From contig NW_024466459.1 of the NCBI RefSeq assembly GCF_017591425.1, positions 9,424,001 through 9,488,000 on the forward strand: a stretch of 64,000 nt of DNA, in the 5' to 3' direction. The notes beneath the pieces were generated by a model. That model was not told the origin of the DNA. It made no database searches and saw nothing but the letters and a program-made list of their open reading frames with translations. This document shows positions 11,066 through 23,299 of this stretch, piece by piece (within the stretch, counting starts at the first letter, position 1; each line of letters starts with the position of its first letter). This stretch comes from Ochotona curzoniae. Its lineage: Eukaryota; Chordata; Mammalia; Lagomorpha; Ochotonidae. A program made the translations under genes and the position numbers.

Positions 11066-12015
11066 ACTTTTTTCCCCCAAGAGAGAAATGAAAGGTGATT
11101 CTAAACACATTGGCTTTTTTGCCTGAGTTTGTTCTCGTTTCTTGTACACTAAAGGATACAGAAACTGCTCAGTCCTGTGAGGAGTTTGGAACAGCCCTGT
11201 TGATTTGACCTCACTTGTGTGGTGTGTACACCTCAGAGCTTAGAGAAAGCGCTGCAGAGGAGCTTTCCGGAGGCCGAGGTGCTGGGGAGGAGTCTTCCTA
11301 TCAGATGTTCTTTCTTGAGTTTACTTTGCTGCTAAAGGTGAGATGGATTGAGTGGGAAAATCGCCGCTTGTTTTTTCAAGCTTTGCCAGAACAGTTGGTT
11401 TAAGGAACAGCTGTTTGAACGCTTACTTGTGTTCCTGCATTTTTAGGAGTGCTTTCAGGCCTCTTATTAACACAACTAGGACTAGCTGGCACGCTTGTGG
11501 TGCGAAACATAGCTGTAACCAATCTGGAATATGTCCAAACCAAGAGAGATACTGAAATCCAGAAAAAAGTGGCTTGGAGTCTAACACAGATGCCAGGCAG
11601 TCTTCTCGCCTGTAGGAATGCAGGCGGTTTGACAGGCCCCGGAAGGCCCCTGCAGGAGCTGATGGGTCACTTCTTTCAAGCCTTGAATGGTGAGTTTTAG
11701 ACAAGCAGATGCTAACAGCTTGTTTCAGAGTAAAGCTGTCTTGGCATGTGCAGATACGGTAATGAACTTTGCAGCTTGAATGTGGCCATCAATGGCCTAT
11801 GTTGATGTGCTGATTATATGATATTTAAAAAGTGAATCTATGCTGCTGGGGGACCTGGCTTAAGCGTTCATTATTTCTGAGAACCATGTTTCCACATGCA
11901 CAGTGTGTTCTTTTGGGTGATGTGATCCTTAAAATAAAGGAGTCCGTGTGCTTTGATTATGATTATTCTCCTAATGATAGATACATTTGCATCAGAGACT
12001 CCATTGACTTTTTTC
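11066..12015. other. unique intronic sequence
   Basis: About 950 bases with no recognisable repeat or gene. Confidence 0.45.
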
Positions 12016-12340
12016 TTTTTTTAAGATTTATTTTATTTTTATTGGAAAGGCGGATATACAGAGAGGAGAGACAGAGAGGAAGATCTTCCATCTGATGATT
12101 CACTCCCCAAGTGAGTGCAACAGCCGATGCTATGCCGATCCGAAGCCAGGAGCCTCTTCCTGGTCTCCCGCGCGGGTGCAGGGTCCTAAAGCTTTGGGCC
12201 ATCCTCGACTGCTTTCCCGGGCCACAGGCAGGGAGCTGGAAGGGAAATGGGGCCGCCAGGGTTAGAACCGGCACCCACATGGGATGCTGATGCATGCAAG
12301 GCAAGGACCTTAGCTGTTAGGCTAACCATTCTGGGTCCTC
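12016..12340 (-). mobile_element. C SINE, inverted, fairly young
   Basis: 'aagattta...ggaaaggcggatatacagagagg' and a body close to consensus; the head is altered ('gctaaccattctgggtcc'). Confidence 0.92.
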
Positions 12341-12347
12341 CATTAGC

Positions 12348-12674
12348 TCTTTTTTTTTTTTTTTAAGATTTATTTATTTTTGTTTCAAAGTCAGGTATAC
12401 AGAGGAGGAGAGACAGAGAGGAATATCTTCCATCTGATGATTCACTCTCCAAGTGAGCGCAATGACCAGAGCTGTGCCAGTGCAAAGCCAGGAGCCAGGA
12501 ACTTCTTCCAGGTCTCCCATGTAGGTGCAGGGTCCCGAGGCTTTAGGCCGTCCTCGACTGCTTTCCCAGGCCACAAGCAGGGAGCTGGATGAGAAGAGGG
12601 ACAAATTGGCACCATATGTGATCCTAGGCATGTAAAGTGAGGACTTTAACGATTAGGCTACTCTGCTAGGCCCC
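12348..12674 (-). mobile_element. C SINE, inverted
   Basis: Poly(T) to 'ctactctgctaggccc'; lies directly after another inverted copy. Confidence 0.92.
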
Positions 12675-13345
12675 CATTCTGGCTCTTGCAAAGGGCAGAG
12701 CCCTGGAACCTAACATACCCCCAGACTCAGCCCATATGGGTGCTAGTGGGTGCTGCAGCCTTGAACCAGCCTGGTCCACCTCCAACCCCGGTCTCGTGCT
12801 CACTATTGGGAGCTGAAGCCTCGCAAGGGAGTCCCCACAGTTCTCCTACCAAGCCTGTTCCCAACTCTGGATCTTGCAGGTGCTGGTGGGTGCTGCACCC
12901 CAGCTCGGCTTGGCCTGTCCCAAACCTCATCTTGCAGGTATTACAGCCTAGCCCCTTGCAGCATGGCCCACATCCTGACCGTGCTCTTGAGCTGTGGCCT
13001 AGCAGGGAAGTTCCCCAAGTTCCCCCCAGCAGCCCCAGATCTCACATGTGCCAATGTATGCTGTGACCTGTTTGGCATGGTCTGTCCTCAATCCCAGCAG
13101 GTGCTGTAGCCTGCCATAGCCTGGCCTCTTCCTAGCCCCAGCGCCCACGAGTGTCAAGTGAGTCCAATCTGACTCAGCCCGGTACCACCACCCCCCCCCA
13201 ACTCCCACAAGTTGATGGGTGCTATGGTTCCACAGGGGTGAACCCACAGGGGTGAACCCCTGTAGATCTGCTACAGGACCTGTTTCCCAGGTCTATGTGT
13301 GTCTTATTTCAAGTAAATTTTGAAGAAATAAATTTTTAAAAAAAG
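12675..13345 (+). mobile_element. GC-rich LINE-1-like 3' end
   Basis: A block of loosely repeated phrases such as 'gcaggtgctggtgggtgctgc' and 'cagcctggtcc', ending with 'gaagaaataaatttttaaaaaaa', a poly(A) signal and A tail. This layout suits the GC-rich 3' UTR of a lagomorph LINE-1, but I recognise it only by style. It could instead be another retroposon. Confidence 0.4.
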
Positions 13346-13584
13346 CAGTTCTATGAAATGTGTGTTCTGGTTAAATGCTGATTTGGGGATTTATAGTAAG
13401 GTAAGAGCAGCTTTAGTTTTTACAATGTGTAACTGATTTTGGAGTTAATACCAGGACCTACATGAAATAGTAGATCCAGTCTGAGTGATCAGAGCCTCAG
13501 GGGAGGGAGGACTCATAAGTGTACTTAAACTTCAATGCAGGGTTGTCTTATCAAGAGGGCCAAGAAGAGGGGTTCTCACTGAGC

Positions 13585-13770
13585 TCAGGCCAACTCAGTA
13601 CCAGTTACTTTGTCCTATAGTCCTCCCAAGGACTTGAGGAGGAGTACTTCCACATGAATTAACAAAATCTTAGAGAAGTTGAGTTGCTCTTGTTAAAAAT
13701 CACAGCTAGTGATTGGGTGAGCAGGCATTTAAACGGGACTCTATATAGTTCAGATTTGAACCAGTTGGAA
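13585..13770 (+). mobile_element. MIR remnant
   Basis: 'tagtcctcccaaggacttgagg' and later 'tcacagctagtgattggg' followed by 'cagatttgaacc' track the MIR consensus in order. Confidence 0.6.
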
Positions 13771-13943
13771 GGTAGCCATTATTAACCTTAATTAAGCTGA
13801 TGGCAATATTTGCTCATAGGCCATGGAACAATGAGTTTACCAAAGTCGTAGTTTTGTTGCAGAGAAGAGAGTTGAATTTCCAGAACACACTGCAAGGAAG
13901 AAACTGGTAAACCTACATATTTGGATTATCTTTGCGCTGTCCC

Positions 13944-14063
13944 AGATGCATCAGCAGGGAGCTGGATCGGAAGTAGAGCAGCCAGTGCTCAAACCAGGGC
14001 ACATATGGAGTGCTGGCATCTCAGGCGTCAGTTTAACCTGCAGTGCCTCAGTGCTGACCCCAA
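13944..14063 (-). mobile_element. C SINE fragment, inverted
   Basis: Head-proximal part only: 'gatgcatcagcagggagctgg' to 'gtgcctcagtgctgacccc', the older family style. Confidence 0.65.
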
Positions 14064-14550
14064 GAACCACTTTTGTTTTAGGCAGGCTTGATGGAATTGG
14101 TGAAATGGGAAGGAATCCAGTTCTCAAGGGTGTCAGCAGGAAGGAACTGACAGGATTGAGCTTCTCTGTTAGATTCCAGGACTTGGAGGTTGGCAAAATG
14201 TTGCCAGTATGGAAAGGCAGGAATTATGTAAATGGGAAATTAGGCAGTTGAATGCCAAGCTATGGGAAAAAGTTTAAAAGTACAGTGCACACTTCAGACT
14301 CTGTTGCCATACTAAGTAAACCATAAAAACGCTCAGCTTTCCTCACACGGTAATTTCTTCTTGTGTATTTCTCAGCAGGAAATAGCCCTTAACAGTAAGG
14401 AACATACGTCACTTTGAGACTTTATTGCTGTGTCAAATTCCTAACTCGTGATCTCTCTTCAAGCGCAGTAACAGGTGGTATTATGACTCTTGGTGACAAT
14501 TACTAGATGCCGCAGTCCTCTTCCTGGGCATGTATAACCCAGAGGAGATG
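14064..14550. other. unique intronic sequence
   Basis: Nothing recognised. Confidence 0.45.
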
Positions 14551-14990
14551 AGGTCACCTTGTAAAGATAGCCACACGCCCGTGTACCTGGCAGGATTATT
14601 TGCAACAACCATAGGTTGGAAACAACCTAAGACCCACAGGGGACAGTAAAGAAACTATGGAATTATACAAACGTATTCAGCCATAAAAATGGATCATCTT
14701 GCCACCTGCCACGACATGAATGGGCCTGAAAAAAGTTATACTAAGTGAAATAGGCCAAATATGGGGAAAAAAAATACTGCATGATCTCACTTAAATGGGG
14801 AATCTTTAAAAAGAAGGAAAAAAGAAGAGCAAAATGTAGAGGAAGGGAATAAAAGTGGTTACCAGGTCAGAAATGGGAGTTGTACCTGAATTAGAAGAGA
14901 GCGAGTGTGCAGCCTGCCACAGCCACACTTGATCAGAGTGGGTTACACTGGAGAATTTTGCTGAGTGAGTGTATCATAGTTGCTCTTTTC
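14551..14990 (+). mobile_element. LINE-1 3' end fragment (old mammalian L1M type)
   Basis: The ordered phrases 'aacaaccataggttggaaac', 'tattcagccataaaaatgg', 'acgacatgaatgggcctg' and 'actgcatgatctcactt' are hallmarks of the end of ORF2 and 3' UTR of ancestral mammalian L1. No coding frame survives. Confidence 0.8.
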
Positions 14991-15067
14991 CACATGAAGG
15001 AAAATTCTTAACTGTTAAGAGGTGACGGCTATGTTTGTTTCACTTTATATGTGTCTTTACAACATGA

Positions 15068-15386
15068 TCTTTTTAAGATTTTATTTTGTTTACTTTTTTT
15101 TGGAGAATCAGATATACAGGGAGGAGGAGAGACAAGAATATGTTCTGTCCGTTGGTTCACTCCCCAAATGGCCTCAACGGCCGAACTTGAGCTGAGCAGG
15201 AGCCTGCTCCGGGTCTCCCACACAGGTGCAGGGTCCCAAGGCTCTGGGCCGTCCTCGACTGCCTTCCCAGGCCACAAGCAGGGAGCTGGATGGGAAGCAG
15301 GGCTGCTTGAATTAGAACGGCGCCCATATGGGATCCTGACCCATTCAAGACGAGGACTTTATCCACTAGGCTACCACGCTGGGCCC
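15068..15386 (-). mobile_element. C SINE, inverted
   Basis: 'ttaagattttattttg' start to 'ctaccacgctgggccc'; near full length. Confidence 0.92.
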
Positions 15387-15617
15387 TGTTCTGCCCTCTT
15401 TATAGACTTGTCCTAATTTTAACATTGGCACAAGGCAAGGGGCAAGGGGTAACAGGTTTAGCTATAGCAGCACTGGTGTGGGACACCTGCTTGTCTGGGA
15501 GGTCTACATAGTCTCACAGTGGCAATCCTTTGATGCTGGAACTTCCAGGAGATATCCTAAAAATGAACAGGAGCTGAAAAGAAACTTCAAAAGGTTAGTT
15601 TCATCTTTTTTAAATAT

Positions 15618-15912
15618 AAGATTTATTTATTTTTATTGGAAAGACGTATTTAGAGAGAAACAATACGGAGAGAAAGATCTTCCATCTGCTGGTTTACTCC
15701 CTAAGTGGCCACAATGGCTGGATCTGAGCCAATCCAAAGCCAGAAGTTTCTTCCGGGTATCCCATACAGGTGCAGGGTCCCAAGGCTTTGGGCCATCATC
15801 TGCTGCTTTCCCAGGCCCCAGGCAGGGAACTGGACGGGAAGCAGGGCTGCTGGGACATGGTTCTGGCACTTTCAAGGTGAGAATTTAAGCATTGAGCTAT
15901 CACACAGGGCTC
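15618..15912 (-). mobile_element. C SINE, inverted
   Basis: 'aagatttatttatttttattgg' start to 'gctatcacacagggctc'. Confidence 0.9.
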
Positions 15913-16129
15913 TGCTTAGTTTTATCTGAATGTTTTTTCATCTACAACGTGCAGTTCTGTGTTAGATTCATAATTGCCACACAGTACTAACTTTTATGTT
16001 TTCTGACTTGTTCCACCTTCCAGAAGGGGACTGCAGGCAGCTTTGCTCTACTTGCAGTGTGGGGTTCTTTGTAGGAAAATGGGGAGGGGTGCTGGAGAGG
16101 TCGGTAGAAACTTCATCATCAGGAAGGTT

Positions 16130-16423
16130 TTGTTTATTTATTTTTAGTTATTTATTTGAGAGAGTTGGGGTGGGTAGATCAAGATCTTCTATCCATGGGG
16201 TCACTCCCCAAATACTTCCAACAGCTGAGGTTGGTTGTAGCTGAAGCCAGGAGCTTCTTCCACGTCTCATCAGGGCAGCAGTGGCCCAAACACTTGGGCC
16301 ATTGCCTGCTGCTTTCCCAGACCATTAGTAAGAAGCTGAATTAGAAGTGGAAGTGGCTAGCACCCAAATGGGATCTGGCATTGCAGGCAGCAGCTTCACT
16401 TATACCACAACATCAGCTCCTGG
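16130..16423 (-). mobile_element. old C SINE, inverted
   Basis: 'tttatttgagagagttgggg' start and 'ataccacaacatcagctcc' end; ancestral tail type. Confidence 0.75.
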
Positions 16424-16482
16424 ACTGAATTCTTTAAAGTTAGGATATAATTGTTGGACTTTTAAGAAAGAAATTAGAGGGT

Positions 16483-16818
16483 GGGGGACTACTGCAGTAG
16501 CCTGGTGGCTGAAGTCCTCATCTTAGGTGCTCTTGGATCCCATGTGGGCTCCTGTTCATGTCCCAGCTGTTCCGTTTCCACTCCAGCTCCCTACTTTGGC
16601 CTGGAAAAGTAGTTGAGGATGGCCCAAAGCCTTGGGACCCTGCACCCACTTGGGAGACCTGGAAAAAGCTCTGGGCTCCTGGCTTCGGATCATCTCAGCT
16701 CTAGCTGTTGCAGCCACTTTGTGAGTGAACCAGCGGATGGAAGATCTTCCTCCCTGTCTCTCCTCCTCTATGTATATTTGACTTTCCAATAAAAAAATAG
16801 ATAAATCTTTAAAAAGAA
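16483..16818 (+). mobile_element. C SINE, forward
   Basis: 'ggactactgcagtagcctggtgg' head to 'ccaataaaaaaatagataaatcttt'. Confidence 0.9.
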
Positions 16819-16973
16819 AAATTGTGGCAAGGTGATAAAGAGAAATCCATTAGGATGTTACTCTGTTCATGTGGAGATGCTGTTAAGGGGAAAGTTTATG
16901 TGGAAACTAGAAGAAGCTAGACTGAGAGGGGTAAGGAAGTCTGGCTAAGACACCTGGGCTGTGGTAGGTACTG

Positions 16974-17282
16974 TTTTTTTTCTTTTTTAAAGATTTATTT
17001 TTATTGGAAAGACAAAGCGAAACAGAGAAATCTTTCTCTCGCTGGTTCACTCCCCAAGTGGCTTCCATGGCTGGAGCTGAGCCAGTCTGAAATCAGGAGC
17101 TTCTTCCAGGTCTCCCATGCGGGTACAGGGTTCCTAGATCTTGAACCATTCTATACTGCTTTCCCAGGCCACAAGCAGGGAACTGGATAGATAGTAGGGC
17201 AACGTGGACACAAACCAGTTCCCATTTGGGATCCTGGAACATGCAAGGTGAGGATTTGGCCGCTAGGTTATTACACCAGGTC
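16974..17282 (-). mobile_element. C SINE, inverted
   Basis: Poly(T) and 'aaagatttatttttattgg' to 'ttattacaccaggtctgg'. Confidence 0.88.
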
Positions 17283-17445
17283 TGGTTGGTACTATTAACT
17301 GGGGAAGGTAATATAAAAGATAAAGTGTTTTGGAGAAGGGAGACATGCAGGAAAGGGAACTTACTGGGGGATTGTATATATTGGTTTAGGTTAGAGAGTG
17401 TATCATGTAGAATGTAGGGATTAATAGAAGTTGTGGAGGGATGGG

Positions 17446-18300
17446 CTTTTTTTTTTTTTTTTAAAGTTTAGAATTATAACAATACCAAACAGGAAGCCTT
17501 GAAGAGTGTGTAACCATCCTGGAGGGTGCCATCCCTGATGCCAGGGAAGCCATGGTAGCACAGATATCTTAGGTTGACTTGCACGCAGCCACTGCATTGA
17601 CTTTTGGTGTACACACCACATCCTCTGTATCTCTCTGTTCTTCAGCTGGTTGGCTCTTAGGACAAGCATAGCAAAAATTCAGAGAGATAATTTCATAAGA
17701 GAGCAAGTAAAGCATTTTGCACATTTGGTAAAACATTATTTTTGCATTGTAAATTGGGACTCCTGAAACTATGGCCAGTGTGTTTATCATTGTCCTTTGC
17801 ACAACCCATCAAGTTTATAAAGTGGATAAGATATTCCAGAGAGAGAAAGTTCAGAATAGATACCATCGTGAGGAAAGTACCAGTACCATCTTCTGTGACT
17901 GGTTAAGAGTGATTTGGGAACTGCTTCTTTGTGGGTGGCAGGCAGTGACCAAAGATAACTGAGTTGAGGCACTGTGCTCCAAACTTTTAAGAAGGCGGTC
18001 TGTTTGCCCGTAAAGCTGTACACAGGAAGTCAGCATGATGGGAAGAGCCTTCCTTTGCACCGCACAGACACAGACTTTGTAACAGGAATAGATTCTGAAG
18101 TGCAGCCCCAGCGCAAGGGTTTGTGCTTGCTGTCTGACACCCCCAGCACTGTTTTAGGTCTCATTTTTTTGGTGTGTCTGTGCCCAAGACTGACTGTTCT
18201 TCATTCTTGCACTCCTGAAATGGGAAAACTTTAAGCATTTAGCTGTAGCACTTTCTTTGGTTGTCAGTGTATGTCATCTTAGTAATTGGGTGAGCTTGGC
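17446..18300 (-). pseudogene. possible processed retrocopy, source unknown
   Basis: A 17-base T run at about 17446 is followed by sequence that does not belong to the SINE family. Read on the minus strand it gives two frames (18023-17787 and 17802-17569) that would join by a frameshift, then a short tail and poly(A). The second frame ends with a peptide rich in charged residues (SQPAEEQRDTEDVV). Similar words 'gtggaggg(a/c)tggg' at both ends (17436 and about 18307) may be a target-site duplication. No poly(A) signal is evident and I do not recognise the source. It could equally be unique intron after a T run. Confidence 0.25.
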
Positions 18301-18854
18301 TGGAGGTGGAGGGCTGGCTGTTCTGCCCTTCAGGAGATTGGCCCACACACTGTGCTTAGGTGCCCACACAGGAGCTGAGGCAAGCGAGCTGCGCTATGAT
18401 TGCTACAGTGTGCTGCTGTGGGTGGCAGCATGGGTACTGTTCCACTCTGCAAAGCAAGACAAGGCCCATGCGCCCGGTGGGCCTGGTGGAATAGCTTTGG
18501 CAACAGTACTTTTGTTTCTCCTTTTCTTATCTTTTAACACCAGAAGTGAATACAGTGGGAACAGAGACAAAGTAATTATTGTTATTTAGTACTTGTGTAT
18601 CTGTTGCTTATTAATAAAAATAAACAAATTAAAAATAGCTGCTGCCTCTGCTGTAGATATTTTTGACTATGTATTCTGATTAATCTCATGGGGTATAAGA
18701 GTTGGGTCTCGTGTTCATCACAGTAGCACTTTGTCCTCCAGCAGTGCAGTCAGGTCACCAGGCACTGTGCCGACACACGACGGAATGGTGGCTTGCCATT
18801 CTGAGTGAAATTGTGCTGCATCTGACCCACGTTGCATGGGTGGGGAACTACATG
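18301..18854. other. unique intronic sequence
   Basis: No repeat recognised. Confidence 0.45.
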
Positions 18855-19183
18855 GCTTTTTAAAGATTTGTTTCTTTGAAATGCAGACTTAGACGAGAGA
18901 GAGGGAGGGAGGGAAGGAAAGAAGAAAGAAATCTTCCATCTGTTGGTTCACTCCCCAGATGCCTGCAAGAACCAGAGTTGAGCTTATCTGAAGCCAGGAG
19001 CTTCTTCTAGCTTTCCCTGGGGGGTGCAGGTACCCAGGGACTTGGGCCATCCTCTGTTGCCTTCTCGGGCCATTAATCAGGGATCTGGATTGGAAGTGAA
19101 TCAGCTGGGACATAAACTGGCACATGTATGGAATGCTGGCACCATAGGTGGAGTCAGCGTGCTATACCACAGCACTGACCCCG
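18855..19183 (-). mobile_element. old C SINE, inverted
   Basis: 'aaagatttgtttctttgaaatgcag', a purine-rich GA stretch, and 'ataccacagcactgacccc' at the end. Confidence 0.8.
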
Positions 19184-19189
19184 CCTGTG

Positions 19190-19425
19190 TATTTTTTTGG
19201 AAGACAGATGGAGACCTGTATTAGCTCACTTCCCAGATGAACACAACTCTTCCTGGGTCGAGACCAGGAGCTGGGTTTCCTGTATAGGCGGCAAGCACAC
19301 AAGCCACTAATGTGCTGCCTCCCCAGTTGCACCTAACAGGATAGGACGGTGGAGCCAGGACTTGAACCAAGCTACTCCAGTTAGGAATGTGGGCTTCCCA
19401 AGTCACGTCTTAACTCCACCCACGT
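19190..19425 (-). mobile_element. old C SINE, inverted, degraded
   Basis: 'ggaagacagatggagacc', 'ttcctgggtcgagaccagg' and 'gtcttaactccaccc' keep the order of the reversed element. Confidence 0.55.
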
Positions 19426-19735
19426 GACTTCTTTGGATCCTGAGGAAGCCTCTAGAATTGGATAATTACCTTGCATATATGTGTGACTTAGTTTCTAGGC
19501 ATTATGACAGGAAAAGTGGATTGGGAAATAACCCAAAATCCCATCTGTCCTTTGATATTTTAAAAAATGTGAATGGTTGAAATCACCAAAAATTGTTCCA
19601 AACACATAAAAATGGGATCCAACACCATATTTTTGAAATTTAAGCTGTTGAATCGTGTACTTACTATGATTTAAAAGAAGGCACAGGAATTCATCACATA
19701 ATAATAATATTTCCTCATTTACATTGACAACAAGT

Positions 19736-20655
19736 TTATTTCAGAAAGAAAAGAGCTGGTATATTTTTGTGGGGGCTTTTTGTTTTTTTAAATTTTCTTT
19801 TTAATATTGTTTGCGTAGCTGTGAGGGATGTGGGAGGATCAGGTAAGGAGGACATCGATGGGACAGATGTGCAGGGGTTTTTCCCACTGTATCTGAAGCA
19901 GGAGATCATCCTTTGATGACACGTAAGAGGCCCTCGTATGGGGAAGGAGTGTTCTGAGGATGCTGAGGATGCAGTTTGGAGAATTGGTTTTGTTGTTCCA
20001 GGATTGAGAAAATCTTTCCAGGCCCAGCCTAGTGCATCCACAGACCCAGAACACGCTGCAAGCTTGGCCAGGAGAGCTGTGCTGCTCTCAGTCCTCCAAC
20101 GAGGCAGTTGATGTCCCCTGATGGCCTAGATGAGCTGGCTGCCATGTCCCTTTGTGCATCTGGGCATGCCATTCACTGCACAGGTGTCAGCAGCTGAGGC
20201 AGCCCAGTCTCAATACAATTCAAGGTCAAACCACATATCCTGTGATTTCCCCAGGGTGGCCAAGGTCTGAGTCCAATAGTCTAGTTGGGGAGTCCCGCCC
20301 AAAAAACTCCCGAGCTGACCTCAGACTTGACTGTTGTGTGCCATCCAGTGCAGGATCGGTTCAGTCTGTCACCTGCATCAGCCAGTGCACATACCTGTGG
20401 ATGCAGCTGCCTGGTCAGTTCAGCCCCATATCACACAAACTGACACGTGCTGTGGTTGAGCCCAGCCAGCCTATTCCAGCAGATGCCGTGGCCCAGTCAG
20501 TGTGACCCCCCAGTGACATCATCAGGACTGCCCCCACTCCCGATTTTTATATGTGCCTGCTTTTGCTGTGGGCTAACCTGGCCCAGTCCACATCCCATTC
20601 AGCTCTCAGGCACACCCATGGGTCCTGTGGCTTGAGCTAGCATATTTTTGTCGAA
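19736..20655. mobile_element. probable LINE-1-related GC-rich block
   Basis: After a T-rich stretch (19775-19810), 800 bases of repeated 'cagctgcctggtcagttcagcc' and 'gtgctgtggttgagcccagcc' style phrases resemble the block at 12675-13345. Classified by resemblance only; orientation unclear. Confidence 0.3.
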
Positions 20656-20772
20656 TACTTTATACAGTAAACATTTTTCTTTGCAAGATAAGTCAAAGTG
20701 TCACATACTTGTTGATGCCCTTGAGAATATCAGGGTTAACAGATGAGACTCTATCCCTCAAGAAGCTCAATA

Positions 20773-21048
20773 GAGGGGCTGGCATAGTGGTACCACAGGC
20801 TATTCCTCTGCCTGGTGACACCTCCATCCCACACTGCTTCCGATCTAGCTCTCTGCTTATGACCTGGGAAAGCAACACAGGATGGCCATGTGGGAGACCC
20901 AGAAGCTCCTGGCTCTCAGCTTTGGATCAGCTGAGCTCTGGCCACTGCAGCCATTTGGGGAGTGAAACAGCAGATGGAAAGACTTCTCTCTATATATCCT
21001 TCTGTCTTTGTAAAATCTACCTTCTCTGTCTCTGTCTCTCTCTCTCTG

Positions 21049-21081
<33 letters not shown>

Positions 21082-21088
21082 TAAAACA
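20773..21088 (+). mobile_element. old C SINE, forward
   Basis: 'agaggggctggcatagtggtacc' head and 'ggggagtgaaacagcagatgg', ending in an expanded TCTG/TC tract. Confidence 0.85.
21021..21082. repeat. (TCTG)/(TC) microsatellite
   Basis: Interrupted TCTG and TC repeats grown from the CT-rich end of a SINE. Confidence 0.95.
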
Positions 21089-21485
21089 TCAGTCTAGTAA
21101 AGAAGACTGTTAGAATGTGTTGAAACAGTGTGGTGGTAGAAGTGTGGAATTAACAAAAGGTTCACTGGTGGCAGAAAGGAAGTGATCCCTATTAGGTCTT
21201 GAGTTTGCCGCTTCAGGCAGAATGAATAGTGTATTCAAGGCTGGAGTTCTTAACAAGTCTTGGCAGTTAAGAAACTGCAAGTAGCTCGAGTATTGGTACT
21301 TGGAGTTCAAGGCAGGAAATGACAGGTGAGGAGAATAATGGAGAGCTCCACGTTCCGTGTCCTGTGCCTTCCCACGGTCTGGGGATCTGGGTGATTTGGC
21401 AGTGGGATTTGCTCTGTTAGCCAAGAGCAGATTCTCTGGAATTGGTCTCCATTCTTGACTCTTGAGAGTTACTGATCCCAGGGCA
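21089..21485. other. unique intronic sequence
   Basis: Nothing recognised. Confidence 0.4.
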
Positions 21486-21725
21486 GACGTTTCTGCACGG
21501 TGGTTAAGCCACCATTTGGGATGCTTGTGTCTAAAACATGGGTTTGATTCCTGGCTCTGGTTCTCAATTCCAACAGTGGTAACTCATGCCACTGAGTTCC
21601 TGTCAGCCTGGACCGAATTCCTGCTCTTCCTCCCCTCCCCCACCTATGTCTCCCACCCGTTCATAAGTTCAGGGAGTGACCCAGGAAAGTGGAACGCTGT
21701 TTTTCTCAAAAACAAAACAAAACTT
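21486..21725 (+). mobile_element. old C-type SINE, forward
   Basis: 'gacgtttctgcacggtggttaagccacc' head, 'gggatgcttgtgtc' and a CT-rich end with A-rich tail. Belongs to an older subtype that recurs at 38863. Confidence 0.55.
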
Positions 21726-22284
21726 TAAGTAGGAATAAAATTAATTTATTTTAAATGCCATCTTACCCTGATTGTTAGGATAGAAATATCCTTGTATTTA
21801 ACATCATAACTGGAGTCTTTAAAAGTTGCTAAGTATCTCACATTTATGGGTAGTGTGCTGTGTTTGTTGGGTTTTTCTTAATTCCACTTTACATTAAATC
21901 GTAGTCTCTTTGTACTGTTTATCCGTGGCACACTGTCTCCCTGTTCGCTTAGACGGCTTGTTTACTGTGTGATCCTATCAGGGCCTTACCCTAAAGGGGA
22001 GCTAGACAAAGAACAGTGAACAGGATCCGTAGGCTCAGGAGGAGGGCATGACACCTCCTGGCAGAAGTGTGGTCTACTGTCAGTGAATCATAGAGAACAC
22101 CTGCTTGGCTAAATGGACGTTAGATAGTGTCCAGCTGCTCTCAGAGCATGTGAGATGTACAGCTAAACTGTACAGAACACCTGTTACTACACACCAAGTT
22201 TCCTCTGCTGCTAAGCCGTTAGTGTGGTGCGTGTGATGGCACTAATGAACCAGTTCTGATGCAGTATCAAATATTTAAAGCACC
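21726..22284. other. unique intronic sequence
   Basis: No element recognised. Confidence 0.45.
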
Positions 22285-22566
22285 AGGGCCAGTGCTGTGG
22301 CACTGCAGATTAAGCCACTTCCTGTGGTACCTGCCTTCCTTATGGGTACTTGTTCAAGCCCTGGCTATTCCACTGCCAATCCAGCTCTTGGCTAATGTAC
22401 CTGGGAAAGCAATAGAAAATGGCACACAGCTACCTGAGAGAATAAAGCTCCTGGCTTCAGACTAGACAGTCCTAGCTGTTGCAGCCATTTAGAGAGTCAA
22501 CCAGTGGTTGAAGAACTCTGTGCCTCTCTTCCCCCTCCCTCTGTAGCTCTCTCAAATAAATGGGTA
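22285..22566 (+). mobile_element. old C SINE, forward
   Basis: 'cagggccagtgctgtggcac' head to 'ctctctcaaataaatgggtaac'. Confidence 0.85.
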
Positions 22567-22568
22567 AC

Positions 22569-22852
22569 TATTTTGTTTTTAATGGAAAGGCAGATATACA
22601 GAGTGAGAAGGAAAGATAGAGAGAAAGATCTTGTATCTACTGGTTCACTTGTCAGATGGCCACAACAGCCGGAGCTAGGACGGTCTGAAACCAGGAGCTT
22701 CTTCCGGGTCTCAAGGCTTTGAGTCATCTTCTGCTGCTTTCCCAGGCCAAAGCAGGGAGCCAGATGGGGAGTAGAGCAGCTGGGATGTGAACCGACACCA
22801 TATGGGATCCCAGTGTGTGCAAGGTCAGGATTTAGTCACTGAGCCATCGTAC
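22569..22852 (-). mobile_element. C SINE, inverted
   Basis: 'tggaaaggcagatatacagag' start to 'gagccatcgtacca'. Abuts the tail of the preceding forward copy. Confidence 0.85.
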
Positions 22853-22965
22853 CATCTTCCATATGGGAGAGATGGAGTCTCTCTGTCCTGGCTGCTGGCA
22901 AGCATTTAGGCAAGTGAACTGGCAGTTGGAAGATCTGTCATTCTGCCTTTCAAATAAGCAAGACA
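22853..22965 (+). mobile_element. C SINE 3' fragment, forward
   Basis: Begins 'catatgggagagatgg' and ends 'cctttcaaataagcaag'; the head is missing, probably because other copies inserted next to it. Confidence 0.6.
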
Positions 22966-23299
22966 TATGCATTTTTTTCTTTTCTTTTTTTTTTTAAAGA
23001 ATGATGTAAGAAATACAGCAAAGGAGTGGCCAGTTAGGAAGAAAAATTGTCCTGAAGAATGAGGCAAAGAAAATGATGGCTTCTGTTTGTCCTGCCAGTG
23101 GGCGGGAGTGGGCCTTTGGACATTGCACCAGAGGCTCAGTAGTGAGCTGGGCAAGTGGATTAAGTAGCATGGTAAGCTTGGGGACAAGGTGGGCATGCAG
23201 AAGGAACATGAGAAAGCTTGCTGGGTGATGCTGAGCCATGTCCTTGATGGGACCCTTGCACCAGAAGACAGCACTGTTTAACTCTAGACACTAACATGT

